Shown: piece by piece, positions 10,344-21,760 of the stretch
Layout: every line of letters begins with the position of its first letter
How positions within the stretch are numbered: position 1 is the first letter of the stretch
Assembly: GCA_022419385.1 (NCBI GenBank)
Contig: JAJUBI010000001.1
Location: 4,650,001-4,714,000, forward strand
Source of the DNA: Paraconiothyrium sp. Pb-2020
Taxonomy: Eukaryota; Ascomycota; Dothideomycetes; Pleosporales; Didymosphaeriaceae
Direction: 5' to 3'
Length of the DNA stretch: 64,000 bases
Translations under genes and position numbers: made by a program
The notes under the pieces: generated by a model
Databases searched by the model: none
Told to the model about the DNA's origin: nothing
The model's input: only the letters and a program-made list of their open reading frames with translations

Positions 10344-11774
10344 CTACCACGTTGTAGGGACCTGGGAGTACTCCTTACGGCTGATGTCAAGATCGTCGAA
10401 GATACTATCGTTGCCGTGTAGATACTCGACGCGCAATTCGTCCTCGTGCTCCAGCTTCTCGAGCTCTTCTTGTGGAGTGTCCTTGTCATGCTTCTGATCC
10501 TTCTGGGTACCTTCAAAAGCCTTATCAGTGCGTTCACCGATGAGCAGGATCTGCGTGTTGGCGTAATCGAGATACTTCGGCTTCACCTCAGACCACGCAA
10601 GGCCGCGGAATTCTTCGATGAATCTAAGGAAGTCAGCTCTGATGCCAGCACCACACTTTTGGGCTGACGCACTCCTTGGGAAATCCAGGGCCTTGCGGTA
10701 GATTTGAATTGGCTGGACCAGGCCGCTCTGGGTTCTTGACACTTATGACGAAGCTGCCTTGGGATCGCAAGCCAAGGTCCTGTTGCACCTCTCCAAGTTC
10801 CGAAGGAATAGTAATAGCGTAGACGAAATGTGTTGAACGATCTTCCGTGCGGGAAATGAAGTACACGCCTTCTGCGACGGTGGTGACTGGTTCGACGCGA
10901 CGTGTACCCTGGGTCCTTGTCTCGTACTCATCTCCCTTAAAGAAGTTATCTTTGAGGTCTTGAATCGTTGTATTTCCCTTCTCCACGAATGCCATGAAGC
11001 GGTCGTTGTGGCTCTTGGGAAAGGCCTTCTTCGGCAACGCCAGGAGGCGGTTGTTTTCGAGGTCGGGGAGCGCCCCCTCGCCTGCAATTTCGTAAGTCAG
11101 CACCATGATGAGAAGCGAAGAGTGCTTTTGTTAACCTAGTTTTGTGCCAATGGGCAGAGGACGGAGAACGAAATACCTAAACAAAGTCAGTAAGATAAGA
11201 ATAGTAGTAATGGTACATACAATTGTATTGACCAAGCGAGGAAGAGATCTCCTTCTACTAAGAAGACCCATCCAGGTACCCAGGGGCTTACTCACGTCCT
11301 CTGAAGGTCATTCAGACCGTCGGAATCCTCGATGTTCACGCGGTTTCGAGTGAAGAAGTACACGATGCCTTTCTCGAGAATGTTCGACGCAATATTCTTC
11401 TCGCGCTCGGAAGATTCCTGCACGGGGTCATCGTTCGGTTCTGTCTGCTTAGTATCGTCGCCACCGCTGTTCTCGTTGGTATCTTCGGCCCTCGCCGGCT
11501 CCCCTTTGGGCCCAGTATCGGGCTTCGCTGCCTCTTCATCCTGCTTCTCGTCGCCATCCTCGCCTGGGTTTTCTTTCATCCCAGTTTCCACATCAGGGTT
11601 GCTGGGGGGATCTTCAGTGTTGTCGCCTGCTAGGGACTCTTCAATGGTGGTCTGCCTCGCAGCTTTGTGGCTGCCCTTGGGCGTGCTGGTGTCGGCCTTC
11701 CTCTTAGATCCAGCTGCCGCGTTTCCCTTCTTCGGGCTGGAGCCATTACGCGCTGATGCTCGCGTGCTTGGCAT
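10344..11774 (-). CDS. Conserved fungal nuclear protein (often labelled BTB transcription factor)
   Basis: Four exons on the minus strand: 11774-11296, 11176-11136, 11081-10673 and 10623-10344. All introns are GT..AG and phase-consistent, giving 402 residues. The N-terminus (about 1-120) is low-complexity and acidic with a basic GSKRKAD stretch, likely nuclear. The conserved part starts at ILEKGIVYFFTRNRVNIED and continues over the small exon 2 (YFVLRPLPIGTKLG) into LLALPKKAFPKSHNDRFMAFVEK, GVYFISR, and FRGLAWSEVKPKYLDYANTQ near the end. From memory this family is often called a BTB domain transcription factor in fungal databases. I see no clear BTB fold, so the name should be treated with caution. 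The ATG at 11106 lies in the second intron and is a decoy. Confidence 0.8.
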
Positions 11775-12123
11775 ATCGGGTGGCGACAGGTAGATGATTG
11801 TTAGAGTGTGAAGTTGGTTGCTTCGGCACGAAACACATTCAGACGTGAAAGTATGAGCGATGTACTTATGTACGGGGGTAGATCAATGTTTGCTAACGTT
11901 TGGCTCAACAATTCCAATTCCTAGCGCGTCGTCTGCAACGCGACGGTGACGCGTAGGTAACGGTGACGTCATCCATGGGGGACATGCCGACAACACCTGT
12001 GATGAGAAGAATCATGGAGAATGAAGGCTACAGATCCTCTAGGACACAGATCGTATGTACAGGAGGGAGCCCGCCAAGTACGCCTTTCAAGCTTCAAATG
12101 TTACTTGTTTGGGTAGCAGAGCG
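11775..12123. other. Intergenic, promoter of the 10344-11774 gene
   Basis: The spacer lies between two tandem minus-strand genes; no gene is seen. Confidence 0.5.
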
Positions 12124-13068
12124 TCAAGCCGAGCGCGATAGGAAGCTTTGCATGCCCTCGGCTATCCCTTCTGCGCTTGGCCTTGGGGCACAAACTTCTG
12201 GAGTGATTCCGAATTCTTCAACAAGGTAATCGCGGGTGGTCGGCCCGATTGTGACAATCAAGACGTCCCTTGGGGTGGCGCTCGATGCTGCAGACTTGCC
12301 CGGCCCTGGACTCAAGAGCCCCAAACTTTCCAGCATAGCTTGACAGCCAGTAGGTGAAAAGACTACCACCCACTGCCGCACCTTGCCCAAGACAGCATTG
12401 TTCTGCCAGATGGACGTGAAGTCCGATTTGAAAGACTGCATCTCACCGGTCTCGTAAATTTCTAACTCGTGCACCACCATCCTCTGTCCGGAGGGCAGGT
12501 CCTGGGACTGGAGCGTTTTCGGTATGACGTCCCTTCTCTTTTCGCCAACAAGGAACATGACGTGAGGTTTGTCATCGCCCACGTATAGCTCGTTGTAATG
12601 GTCTAGTATGAACGTTGCAAGAGCCTGGCCATTTCCCGTCTCTTCGCCTACTATAGGACAATGCAAATTGATTGACTTCAGGCTGCGTGCGGTAGCCGGA
12701 CCCACAACGTACAGTGGCATGTGCTTGGGGAGCAAGGCCTCGAGAAGATGGCCTTCCTTGCTGTTCCTCATGGTTTCCACGATCTGCGCGAATGCTTCAA
12801 CGGCGCGCTGAGAGGTGAAGATGATAGCTCCATACTTAGGCCGGCCGCCAGTATGGACACCAGCGAAGTCGCCGTTTTCAATGTGCTGCTGGACTTGGTC
12901 GAGTGCATCTTGCTTGAACGTGTGCTCCAGGACGGGCACGAAGACAGGCTCATATTGCCCGTCGTCCAAAGCGGTAAAATAGTCTTCGTAGGCGTCAGTC
13001 GGCGTAGATTTCGTTTTGAGCAGTAGCAGAGGTATTTTCTCTTGATCGTTCTGCGATTGACCGGCCAT
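12124..13068 (-). CDS. HEM4: Uroporphyrinogen-III synthase
   Basis: Single exon, 314 residues, starting at the ATG at 13068 (MAGQSQNDQEKIPLLLLKT). The same frame extends upstream but without a better start. The enzyme cyclises hydroxymethylbilane to uroporphyrinogen III in the cytosol, the fourth step of heme synthesis. The fold is poorly conserved in sequence. Recognisable anchors are the N-terminal PLLLLKTKSTPTDAYEDYF, IIFTSQRAVEAF in the first lobe, LYVVGPATARSL at the hinge, VVVFSPTGCQAM in the second lobe, and the closing IGPTTRDYLVEEFGITPEVCA, which matches the family's TIGPTTA..L...G signature. Length fits fungal orthologues. It is divergent from BFR1 over 235 bp. Confidence 0.92.
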   Translation of the reverse strand: MAGQSQNDQEKIPLLLLKTKSTPTDAYEDYFTALDDGQYEPVFVPVLEHTFKQDALDQVQQHIENGDFAGVHTGGRPKYGAIIFTSQRAVEAFAQIVETMRNSKEGHLLEALLPKHMPLYVVGPATARSLKSINLHCPIVGEETGNGQALATFILDHYNELYVGDDKPHVMFLVGEKRRDVIPKTLQSQDLPSGQRMVVHELEIYETGEMQSFKSDFTSIWQNNAVLGKVRQWVVVFSPTGCQAMLESLGLLSPGPGKSAASSATPRDVLIVTIGPTTRDYLVEEFGITPEVCAPRPSAEGIAEGMQSFLSRSA

Positions 13069-13303
13069 GCTGGGGCAGAGGTGACAGCGTCCGCAACGAT
13101 AAGCGAGCAAGCAGGCGAGACCGCCGGGGTGGGCTGCGGGTAAAATTGCCCTGCCCGTGCGCTGCGCCGAAGCCTGCGAAACGTGGTTCGTGGTCGAATA
13201 TTGAATACCTGGATTCAGGGTCCCTACATAACCTCGCCTCGCTCACTCGATCATCCATCGTTTAGTCCCACTCAACCGCGAGTGCATCTCGGCAGCGACA
13301 AAC
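13069..13303. promoter_or_regulatory. Bidirectional promoter HEM4/BFR1
   Basis: The two start codons face away from each other 235 bp apart, so the promoters must share this interval. No specific factor site is claimed. Confidence 0.5.
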
Positions 13304-15258
13304 ATGGCAGACACCGCCGCACCTCCCGCCGTCTCGACGGGCGAGACCGCCGAGGCCAAGCAGCAGTTCGTGCGCCCTGAGAAGCCCGACGAGACCGTTT
13401 ACAAGGACCAGCTGTACAAGCTGGAAAAGACTCATTCTGAGTCGCAGGCCAAATTCGTAAGCAGGCTGCAGTTCCGTTCCCTCTGGCATTGTCCTTCTGC
13501 ACGTGCTTGTTGCACCCTTCATCTTGCGTGCGCGTGCTGGACTCACTTCTCCTGCGTTTATTCGTTTGCAAACGGCTGCTTGCTACGGGGGCTCCATACA
13601 GCCAACACATATGCTAAACCATTGTAGAACGCCGCAAAAGCAAAGCTCGACAATGCCCGCCCCAACAACAAGGATTCGCCGAACGCTGTACGCCAGCAAG
13701 AGCTCAAGGCGGAGCTCACCAAGATCCGTCAAACACAGCAGGGCCAGAAGTCTTCGCGTACGGCCATCCTAGACAAGATCAAGCGCCTCGACGAGCAGTT
13801 GAAGGGCCGCATCGGCGAGCTGAAGACCGCAAAGGGCAAAGTGAACTTCAAGAGCGTTGAGGATGTTGACCGCGAGATTGCGCGCCTTCAGAAGGAGGTA
13901 GACACCGGACGCATGAAGATCGTTGACGAGAAGAAGGCACTCAATGAGATTACGAACCTCAACAAGGCCCGCAAAAACTTCTCGGGTTTCGACGCGCAAC
14001 AGAAGTCGATCGACGACCTCAAAGCGCAAATAGCTGAGCAGAAGAAGCTCCTCGACGATCCCGAGCAGAAGGCTCTCAGCAACAGATATACTGAACTTCA
14101 GGATGAGCTGGACAAGCTAAAATCGGAGCAGGACGGGGCATTCAAGAACATGAAGACTCTCATGGAGGCTCGCGATAGGGCGCGTGAGGACCAGCAGGCC
14201 AAGTTCCAAGCCATCAAGGAGCACAAGGACAAGTACTACCAACAGAAGCGCGCGTTTGCTGAGTATGACTTCCAGGCCCGCAAGGCCCGTCAAGAGCGCA
14301 AGCGGCAGGAACAAGCAGAGTACCAGGCCAACAAGCGGAAGGAGATGGCTGCCAAACGCCTTGAAGAGGCTAGCGCTCCTGCATACCAGGATGAGATTCT
14401 GGCATCGGAGGGCCTGATACGCTACTTCGACCCATCGGCACTGCCTGCGAAGGAGACGACAACGACCAGCAAGTTTGCTGCTTCTGCTCAGCGGACTGTC
14501 GACGACTCTGGCTTGAAGGGAACTCGTCTTTCCAAGAAGGGCGATGACGAAGAGAACTACTTCATTGGTAGCGGCGGAAAAAAGAACAAAAAAGGACGGA
14601 AAAGCGCTGCCCCTCCGTCTGAGAAGTTCAATCTGAACATTGGTATCCTCGATGAGCTCGCCAAGGTTGGAGTGAACCCGCCGTCCGGCCAAGCAGATGT
14701 CCCCGCCACAGTCGAAAAGCTGAAGGAGAAGCTTGAGAAGTGGAAGGGTGAGCAGGATGCGAAGACTAAGGAGGTACGTAACTATCCGTTAGAAGCATCG
14801 AAATTTCTCAGAGACTTCACGAACATATACTCTTTATGTATAAGCCCGCGCTGTACTGTGGACAAGTAGACTGTATACGAGTCGATGCCGAGACCAGACA
14901 TTGCTTTGCATGCAGGTTTTCTTGCTATCCATTTTGGGGTACTGCAAGAGGATATGGCCGCTAGGGAGCTAGGGAGCCTTCAGACCACTCGCCGCACGCT
15001 GCACATGCTATCCCGATTATCATGCTGACCTCCTGCTAGAACATCGCAAAAGCGCAAAAGGAAATCGACCGTTTGGAGGCCGAGGAGGCCGAGGGTGTGA
15101 CAGATACTGCACGTAAGCCAGCGGAGAAGAACCAGGCTGTCAACGGCGGCCCTGTTTCAGCGGCAGCCGAACTTCAACAGGAGAAAGCTGCAGAAGCCGA
15201 CGTGGCCGAGGAGCTCGAGAAGACGAAGATTGAGGACAACGAAGCTACCGAAGCATAA
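13304..15258 (+). CDS. BFR1: Bfr1-type nuclear segregation protein
   Basis: Exons are 13304-13456, 13628-14773 and 15040-15258 with introns of 171 and 266 nt, giving 505 residues. Nearly the whole protein is predicted coiled coil, with heptad-like charged stretches such as KAKLDNARPNNKDSPNAVRQ, LKGRIGELKTAKGKVNFKSV and RQERKRQEQAEYQANKRKEM. The fungal Bfr1 core (VNFKSVEDVDREIARLQKEV and GLIRYFDPS) is recognisable. Bfr1 is an mRNP- and polysome-associated protein at the ER that also affects ploidy and secretion in yeast. The C-terminal third after GSGGKKNKKGRK is acidic and Ala/Glu-rich, as in fungal orthologues. The second intron is long for this window but phase-consistent. Confidence 0.9.
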
Positions 15259-15841
15259 GAAACTCTGCTTTCGGTCGATTAGCATCTTCATGATTCAATC
15301 TAGTGGCTTGACAGTCACTGTATTATGAACATAAACGGGATTCCAAAAGTCGCCATCTGCTCATAGCACCCATCGAATCGGACCTCTGGTTGGTCCTGCT
15401 TTATTCTTTTCGCACGCGTCTTCATGCTGCAATGTCAGGTGACATACTCATTCGACTGTAGGGTTCGCTCCAATCTACAACTTGATAACGAAGTAGACGA
15501 CTAGAGCTGAATGGACTTCATTATTCGAAATCTTTGAACCTGAAAGTGCTGGCTGTACAACGTGCAGAAAACGTGTTATGATAGTATTTCTCAACGCACC
15601 TGAGGAGCACGTCTTACTCCAGGCCCCACATGTCCCAAATACATGCGCCACGATTGCGAGAGCATCCATGGCGTATGGTAGATCGTGATTACCCCAGAGT
15701 AGGTGGGGTTCCTGAGCTGTGGAACGTAACAACGAAGCTTGACGTCATGGACTAACAATCATAAGTAAACGCGACTTCGCGCTCTTTTTCGCTCTCCCCC
15801 TCACAACAACTTCACTCGAGCGATTAAACGATTACACTCAG
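15259..15841. other. Intergenic, then bli-3 upstream region
   Basis: Holds the BFR1 3' flank and the promoter/5' leader of the bli-3-like gene. The leader shows a CT-rich run (CGCTCTCCCCCTCAC) near 15800. Confidence 0.5.
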
Positions 15842-15983
15842 GTATGTACAATTTCGTTCGACGTGTCCGTCTGCCTTCGACCGTGGGCCACTGCATCAAA
15901 ACAAGCTACAGTTGCAGACAGATTTGTCCTGTTGGTCAGGCGCAGCGACCCTCACTGCACGATCACTGGCTGACGCTTTGTAG
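15842..15983 (+). other. Probable 5' UTR intron of the bli-3-like gene
   Basis: A GTATGT donor at 15842 and a GGCTGAC branch followed by TTTGTAG acceptor ending at 15983 define a 142-nt intron upstream of the start codon at 16040. Leader introns are common in regulated fungal genes. RNA-seq would decide. Confidence 0.55.
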
Positions 15984-16039
15984 GTCCTCTCCGTAGACCC
16001 AATCAAGCCTTTACTGCATTGAAACCTCATTCCTCAACC

Positions 16040-16707
16040 ATGTCGTCCTTCAGTAATGCAGACACGGGTAGCAAGCCCGCCGACCCCTACACCTCGCAAA
16101 ACAAGCAGGACCCTTCCCTCAAGGAAAAGGTCGAGGACCTTTTTACCTTCATTGACAAGACCAAAATCTGCTTGATGACTGCGCAAACGGCGGGAAGCGA
16201 TCTGCTCACGTCAAGAGCCATGGCTCTGGCAGCAAAGGTACGGTTCTCGTGCAGTCACGCGACATGTCCTACAGTGCTAACGTAACGTAGGAGGGCAACG
16301 GCTTCGACCTTCTCTTCCACACTAACACTGAGTCCGGCAAGACCGATGATCTCAAGACCCACCCCTCTATCAACATCGGCTTCATCAACAACTCCGGCGA
16401 ATGGGCGTCTATTTCGGGCCACGCCTCCATCGAAACTGATCGCAGCGTCGTCAAGAAGCACTACTCACCCGCATTGAAGGCTTGGATAGGCGATCTCGGT
16501 GACGGCAAGCACGATGGTGGCCCAGAAGACCCACGCATTGGCATCATTCGCGTGAAGGCTAGCACGGTGACCTATGCTGTTTCGAATAGCACAACCCTCG
16601 GAAGCTTTGTTGAACTGGCCAAGGGTGTTGCAACAGGCCAGCCACCCAATGTCAACAAGTTGCGGGAGCTTACGGAGGCAGAGATATCGCAATGGAAGGG
16701 CCAGTAG
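16040..16707 (+). CDS. bli-3: Bli-3-like FMN-binding protein (pyridoxamine-phosphate-oxidase fold)
   Basis: Exons are 16040-16237 and 16291-16707 (53-nt intron, CTAACGTAACGTAG end), giving 204 residues. The protein has the general-stress-protein-26/PNPOx split-barrel pattern: KVEDLFTFIDKTKICLMTAQ at the N-terminus, LTSRAMALAA in the middle of the first sheet, and after the intron GFDLLFHTNTESGKTDDL, NIGFINNSGEWASISGHA and VKKHYSPALKAWIGDLGDG. The family binds flavin. The Neurospora homologue bli-3 is named for blue-light induction. Light regulation here is inference, since I cannot identify a white-collar site with certainty. Start chosen at the first ATG, giving a usual N-terminus. Confidence 0.87.
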
Positions 16708-17176
16708 GGGCGTCGTGGGCGATAGCTTCAAGCATGTACGTATGCAACGGCTGAACGAGATAGATACATGTGTAATGCATTGTGAGATTAGACCTTGAAA
16801 TCCAATCATACTAAATAATCCTCAACCTTTGGATTTGTGGAGTTCCGGGAACGATTACGGGTGGAAATGCTTTCGAGACTCTTACTGTATGATCGATCTT
16901 GTATTGATAGAACATGCGTGATTGCCTGCAAACAACGATGTCTCCCGAGGCAATCTATTTCTCCACAATGAATGCGAGTTCTCGGATAATCTACCTGTTG
17001 TATGTCGGTCTAGAAAGGCTCACAGAGGAGCCAAACGTATAGGTATTAACAGTACCGTTCTGGTGTAATTTGGCCTCAACATTTACATCTTGGGTGGCCC
17101 GTGAGAAGGTGGCTTTCAAGGCACCCTTGTGCCCTCATGTGCCTGCTGTGATGTAGATAACGGCTCGTCCAGTCAT
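16708..17176. other. Convergent 3' flanks, no gene seen
   Basis: AT-richer spacer between the bli-3-like stop and the SPC34 stop. Confidence 0.5.
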
Positions 17177-18052
17177 TTAACGCAGAAAGCCAGATATGTC
17201 CCTTCCCATCGAATTAACCTGATCTTCGAGTCCCCTTTTTTTCCGCTCCAGTTGCCTTACTTCTTCCTCTTCGCGTCGAAGATCATCTTCGGTCATGACA
17301 GGCGCCACAATCTCCGGCTCCTCTAACTCTTGATCTGCATGTTCGCGTGACCGGTTAAGCTTGCTCAATTGAGCTGTTTGTTCTGCAATGCGCGACTCAT
17401 AATAGTCTATCGATGCTTCGAGTCGGCTATGTCGCTGGCGCATAGAGACGATTCGATCGTGCGCTCCAGGTATTGGACTGCAATCATCAGCCTCACAGAA
17501 CGATTGAACTGCGACATGCGTACTATACGCCCAGCAGCTTCTCAGCTCCCTCCAGCAGTGTCTCAACGTCTATATCATTCTTGTTGCCGCCATCGTATGC
17601 TCGGTACCCAAGGCCACTACCAGCCCCACCTCCGCCTCCTCGTCGTATTCGCTCGACGAGCTCATTACCCAGAACAGCCGCAACGGCCGTGTTTCTCTTT
17701 GGGGCTCTCACGGCATTCGCGCCCCCTCCAGCAATACCCGCGGTTGGGCCATTGGGGTTGAAAATCGTGTTACGTCTACTCGAACTTCCAACAGATTCCT
17801 GAGCTTTGGGGGCTGCAGCGGCCGGCGGAACAGAAAAGAGCGCTCTCTCGTGGGACTCTGTATCGCGTATCAAGCTCGTAATATCGTGAGACTGGAGAAG
17901 CGCGTTTGTGAATATCTTCGGAGGGGGAAATCTGGTATATGAATTAACACAGAAGGTTCACAGAGGCTTGAAACGTACGGAAGCTCGGCAATAGACTGCG
18001 CACAGAGCGATATCTGTTCCAAATGCGCGTCGAGAAGCGACATGGCTGACAT
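17177..18052 (-). CDS. SPC34: DASH/Dam1 complex subunit Spc34
   Basis: Exons on the minus strand are 18052-17979, 17931-17524 and 17477-17177, with introns of 47 and 46 nt, giving 260 residues. The conserved N-terminal block LLDAHLEQISLCAQSIAEL continues across the first intron into PFPPPKIFTNALLQSHDITS and LIRDTESHERALF, which is the diagnostic Spc34 region. After a Gly/Ala-rich linker, the block DVETLLEGAEKLLGVYPIPG spans the second splice junction. The C-terminus is a coiled coil (RQRHSRLEASIDYYESRIAEQ and following). Spc34 is part of the ring complex that couples kinetochores to microtubules. Two ATGs (18052 and 18043) are possible starts. Confidence 0.93.
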
Positions 18053-18292
18053 ATCTGATCTAGCCACCAGGACTATTCGGATGCGGCGCGTTGGTTGCGT
18101 AGATTGTATACACGGTCGGGGAAACGCTAACCCGCTCCGACGATACGATATGCCGCCAGCAGCTACGAGCTACGAGCGCCCGCCTCACCTGCATCATCAC
18201 CCCAACATCTGTTCATTGCCCCTCCTTCTATCTACTCTCGATCACCACCCGTACTTTCTCTTAGTCCCGCGAGTTGTCGCAGAGCAGCAGCC
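18053..18292. promoter_or_regulatory. Bidirectional promoter SPC34/RPN3
   Basis: 240 bp separate the divergent start codons. I found no clear proteasome-associated control element (GGTGGCAAA) in it. Confidence 0.45.
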
Positions 18293-20126
18293 ATGGCGGA
18301 AAGCATGGAAGGCGTCGTGACGGAGGTCGAGCAACCAAACACCGAGAACGTAGAGGAGAAGACAGTCTCCGGTAAGCCCTCATATACGACGCAGCATACC
18401 CAGCATGCATCCTTTTACCTGTGCATGCGGCTTCGGCGGGCTGCCGCCGCAAGTCGGTCGCATTTGTCCGGATGCGATGCGCGCGTACGCTTCTCGGCCA
18501 TATTGGGAGACTGACCCGGCTGTTGCAGAGATTCGCTCTAACTTCGCCCTGCTGGAGCGTGCCGTCGCCCAGTTCGATACCCGGTTTACACTGAGAGCAC
18601 TTCGTTCAATATCGTCGCTCCGAAAAAAGCTCACCGACCGCGTGCTATGTACGGTGATCGTTGTGACGTACTCGGCGAAGAACCCTACCGCGCGGCTGCT
18701 CATCCAGGCGGTGGGGATGGAGGCCGAGGATCTCAAAGCTGTGGCAGATCAACACAAGGATGCGGTGCAGGCGCTAAAGAATAGCACCAAGGAGCCATTA
18801 CCGGAGGTTGATGTCTACATAGGCATTCTACTTCAGGTACGTACATGTATGGATTGGGTGGAGATGTTGGTGTCTTGTTCCAAGCAAGGCTATCTACATT
18901 GTGGAGGCAGCGGTATCACTTTCGGACCCTGCCGCGACATGATCATGCGTCACACCTGTGGCGCCATTTCTCTTACTTTTGGCTGACTTGTCCAGGTGTA
19001 CCTTTACGACCAACAAGATTATGAAGAGGGCGCCGAGTTCTCCACTCAACTAGTAGACAGGATTCGGGAGCTGAATCGGCGGACCCTGGATTCCCTCGCC
19101 GCGAAAGCGTACTTCTACTTCTCGCTCTTCCATGAGGAGCTCGACCCTAAACCGCCTTCCAAACAGTCGCAGGTTATCACTATTCGTGGGAAGCTGCTCG
19201 CGGCTCTCCGCAGTGCGGTGCTCCGAAAGGATTTTGACACTCAGGCTTCGGTCACCACATTACTCCTTCGTAATTACTTCTCCACCGCCGACATAACACA
19301 AGCCGATCTGCTCGTTGCCCAGACACAGTTCCCCGAGAATGCACCAAACAATCAAGTCGCCAGGTATCTTTACTACCTCGGCCGTATAAGGGCCATTCAA
19401 TTGTCATACACCGACGCACACGAGCACTTGATCAGCGCTACCCGCAAAGCACCATCCAACTCCGTCGCGGCAGGTTTTTACCAGGCCTCGATGAAGCTCC
19501 TTATAGTAGTAGAGTTGCTGATGGGTGATATTCCAGAACGTGAGCTGTTCAGCCAGCCCCGTCTTGAGCGTACTCTGGAACCATACTTTCGCTTGGTCCA
19601 AGCAGTACGCGCGGGCGACCTCCCAAGCTTCTTGAAGATTGTTCAAAACTCCGCAAAGGCCTTCCACCGCGATGGTACTTACACTTTGATCCTGCGTCTC
19701 CGCCAAAACGTCATCAAAACCGGTATACGCGTGCTCTCGCTCTCCTACTCACGCATTTCCCTACGAGATATCTGCCTTCGCCTCGGCCTGGAGAGTGAAG
19801 AGTCGGCAGAGTACATTGTGGCGAAGGCGATTCGCGACGGTGTCATTGAGGCTTCGATTGATCACGAGAAGGGGTTCATGCAAACGAAGCAGGCCGGTGA
19901 TATCTACGCCACGCGCGAGCCCGGCGAGGCATTTCATGAGCGTATCCGCGCCTGCTTGACGCTTCACGACGAGTGCGTCAAGGCGATGCGCTACCCAATG
20001 AATCAGCATCGGTTAGAGTTGAAGAATGCTCAGGAGGCTAGAGAGCGGGAGCGCGAGCTTGCAAAGGAGATCCAGGAGGGCGATCTCGATGATGATGATG
20101 CGGCGGGCGACTTTGACGGTTTGTAG
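18293..20126 (+). CDS. RPN3: 26S proteasome regulatory subunit Rpn3
   Basis: Exons are 18293-18371, 18529-18836 and 18996-20126 with introns of 157 and 159 nt, giving 505 residues. Rpn3 is a PCI-domain lid subunit of the 19S regulator. Recognisable family sequence includes FTLRALRSISSLRKKLT near the N-terminus, RGKLLAALRSAVLRKDFDTQ, ARYLYYLGRIRAIQLSY in the TPR-like region, and the PCI winged helix ISLRDICLRLGLESEESAEY with VIEASIDHEKGFMQT. The tail is acidic and ends DDDDAAGDFDGL. Length matches orthologues. The short first exon encodes the variable acidic N-terminus. Confidence 0.95.
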
Positions 20127-20671
20127 ATGACTAGATCGCAGCGCTTGGCCAGCTCAGCTTCAACGTCATCTTGGGTGTAAGATAATCGTTTCTCTAGTGA
20201 GCATCGATGGATCGGCCTGCTGAAGCGGCAAGCATAATGAAGCATATTACCATGAGTACTGAGAATTGCAATGCGTGCGAAGCTCTCGCTTGCAAACCGC
20301 CAATAACATCCAGATATTCCTGGTGATCCCCGTGGACTTTGACATGTTTGCAGCAACATTTACGATCGGCGTGATGCAGGACTTCGTTTCCAGCGAGCTA
20401 TCCCTTGGGCCTCTTACTTGCAGGCCATGATGTTCCATTCTCTAGTGACGTTTGGGACGTTCTGGGTAATATACTACGAGACAATGGAATGTGGAGATCC
20501 CAAGCTCCGATGCCAAGTCCACCGAACGCAGATCAAGCACATGGCGCACTAGCCACAACCGTAAATCTCCGTGAATGAAGCTCCGCCCCGCGTCACCACC
20601 CATACTCCCCCGCATCAACAAATAACAACAGCATATAACAAGCCAAACCCGCTACATCCGCGCCTTTAAAC
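20127..20671. other. Intergenic, no gene seen
   Basis: RPN3 3' flank and AVO2 promoter. A single chance frame is present on the minus strand. Confidence 0.5.
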
Positions 20672-21760
20672 ATGCTTCGCGCTTGCCGACATGTAAGCTC
20701 CGCTCGAAAAAGCTTCAAGAAGCGAGGAAGGAACAAACTCACAGCCTGTAGGATTGATGTACCGCGACGTCTGCGCCGTGCTATCCTGCTCAACGACCTC
20801 GACCTTGTGAAGCGCATCGTGCGCAACAACCCAGTGTACCTCCAGAACCCGGACTTCGACGACAAGAGTAATACAAGCTTGCATCTCGCGGCGAAAAATG
20901 GATTCACCGCGATTGCGGTACGTCATGCCTTCGTGGCCTATCGTCTTCGAGGGGGAGACAAGAGCTTATACAAGTGTGATGCTAGGAATTCCTTATTGGG
21001 GCAGGTCACGAAGCCGAACTTGTCAGCCGCAACAACGAGCTCGAGACGCCGCTCATGCTGGCAGCCACGGCAGGCAAGGAAGAAGTCAGCGTGATGCTGG
21101 CGAAGCGGTTCCCAGGATGCATTGCGTGGCAGAACAGAGCTGGGCTGGACGCCGTGCGTGTTTCCCTCTCTTTTATCCTTTCAGCCCCGCATATCATAGC
21201 TAATACCCAAGTAGCTCATGCTCGCTTGCAAAAGTGGCACAGGCACCCTTCACCTCATTCCCACGCTACTCCTCCACGCACCCCAGATCCTCACCTCCTA
21301 CGACCACGTCGGCAACACAGCGCTGCATCACGCCTCCGCTGCCGGCGAACTCAAAGCGCTCCGAATGCTCCTCCAGTACGGCGCAAATCCGCTTGCCTCA
21401 AATGCTTACTCCTGGACCCCCGTTCACTACTCCGCGACGCCCGCAGCAGAAGCATACTTCAAGACGCTGATTATAGAATTCGAGAAGAAGAAGGCTGAGG
21501 GTAAGAGGCTGGAGAAGGAGCGCGAGAAGCAGAGGACGGCGGGCGTGAGGCTGGTGACCGACCAGGAGACAGTGGGTGGAGATGTGAGTGGAGAGAGACA
21601 GAGAGCGAGAGATGATGCGGCGATTGCGGGTCTTATGGATTGGAGCCCCGTGGAAAGGAGGAGGGCTATGACGCCTACTGAGGGGATTAGAGCCGGGCCG
21701 TGGCCGTTCACACAGTCTGGTGGCAACAGGCCGAGGGCGGAGAGCGGCGAATCATCATGA
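20672..21760 (+). CDS. AVO2: Ankyrin-repeat protein, TORC2 subunit Avo2-like
   Basis: Exons are 20672-20917, 20986-21153 and 21215-21760 with introns of 68 and 61 nt, giving 319 residues. Ankyrin repeats run from about residue 30 to 200: PRRLRRAILLNDLDLVKRIV, NTSLHLAAKNGFTAIAEFLI across the first junction, ELETPLMLAATAGKEEVSVM, and GNTALHHASAAGELKALRML with YGANPLASNAYSWTPVHYSA. The opening RLRRAILLNDLDLVKRIVRN resembles yeast Avo2, a non-essential TORC2 component at the plasma membrane. The C-terminus is a charged helix then a disordered tail with MDWSPVERRR. The start is uncertain: a GTAAGC donor-like site at 20693 follows the ATG, but no acceptor restores the frame, so the unspliced frame is given. 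Confidence 0.8.

Noticed and set aside
10633..11106. ATG at 11106 as a separate gene start (MVLTYEIAGEGAL)
   Set aside because: The ATG lies inside the second intron of the 10344-11774 gene; the spliced model restores the conserved family sequence.
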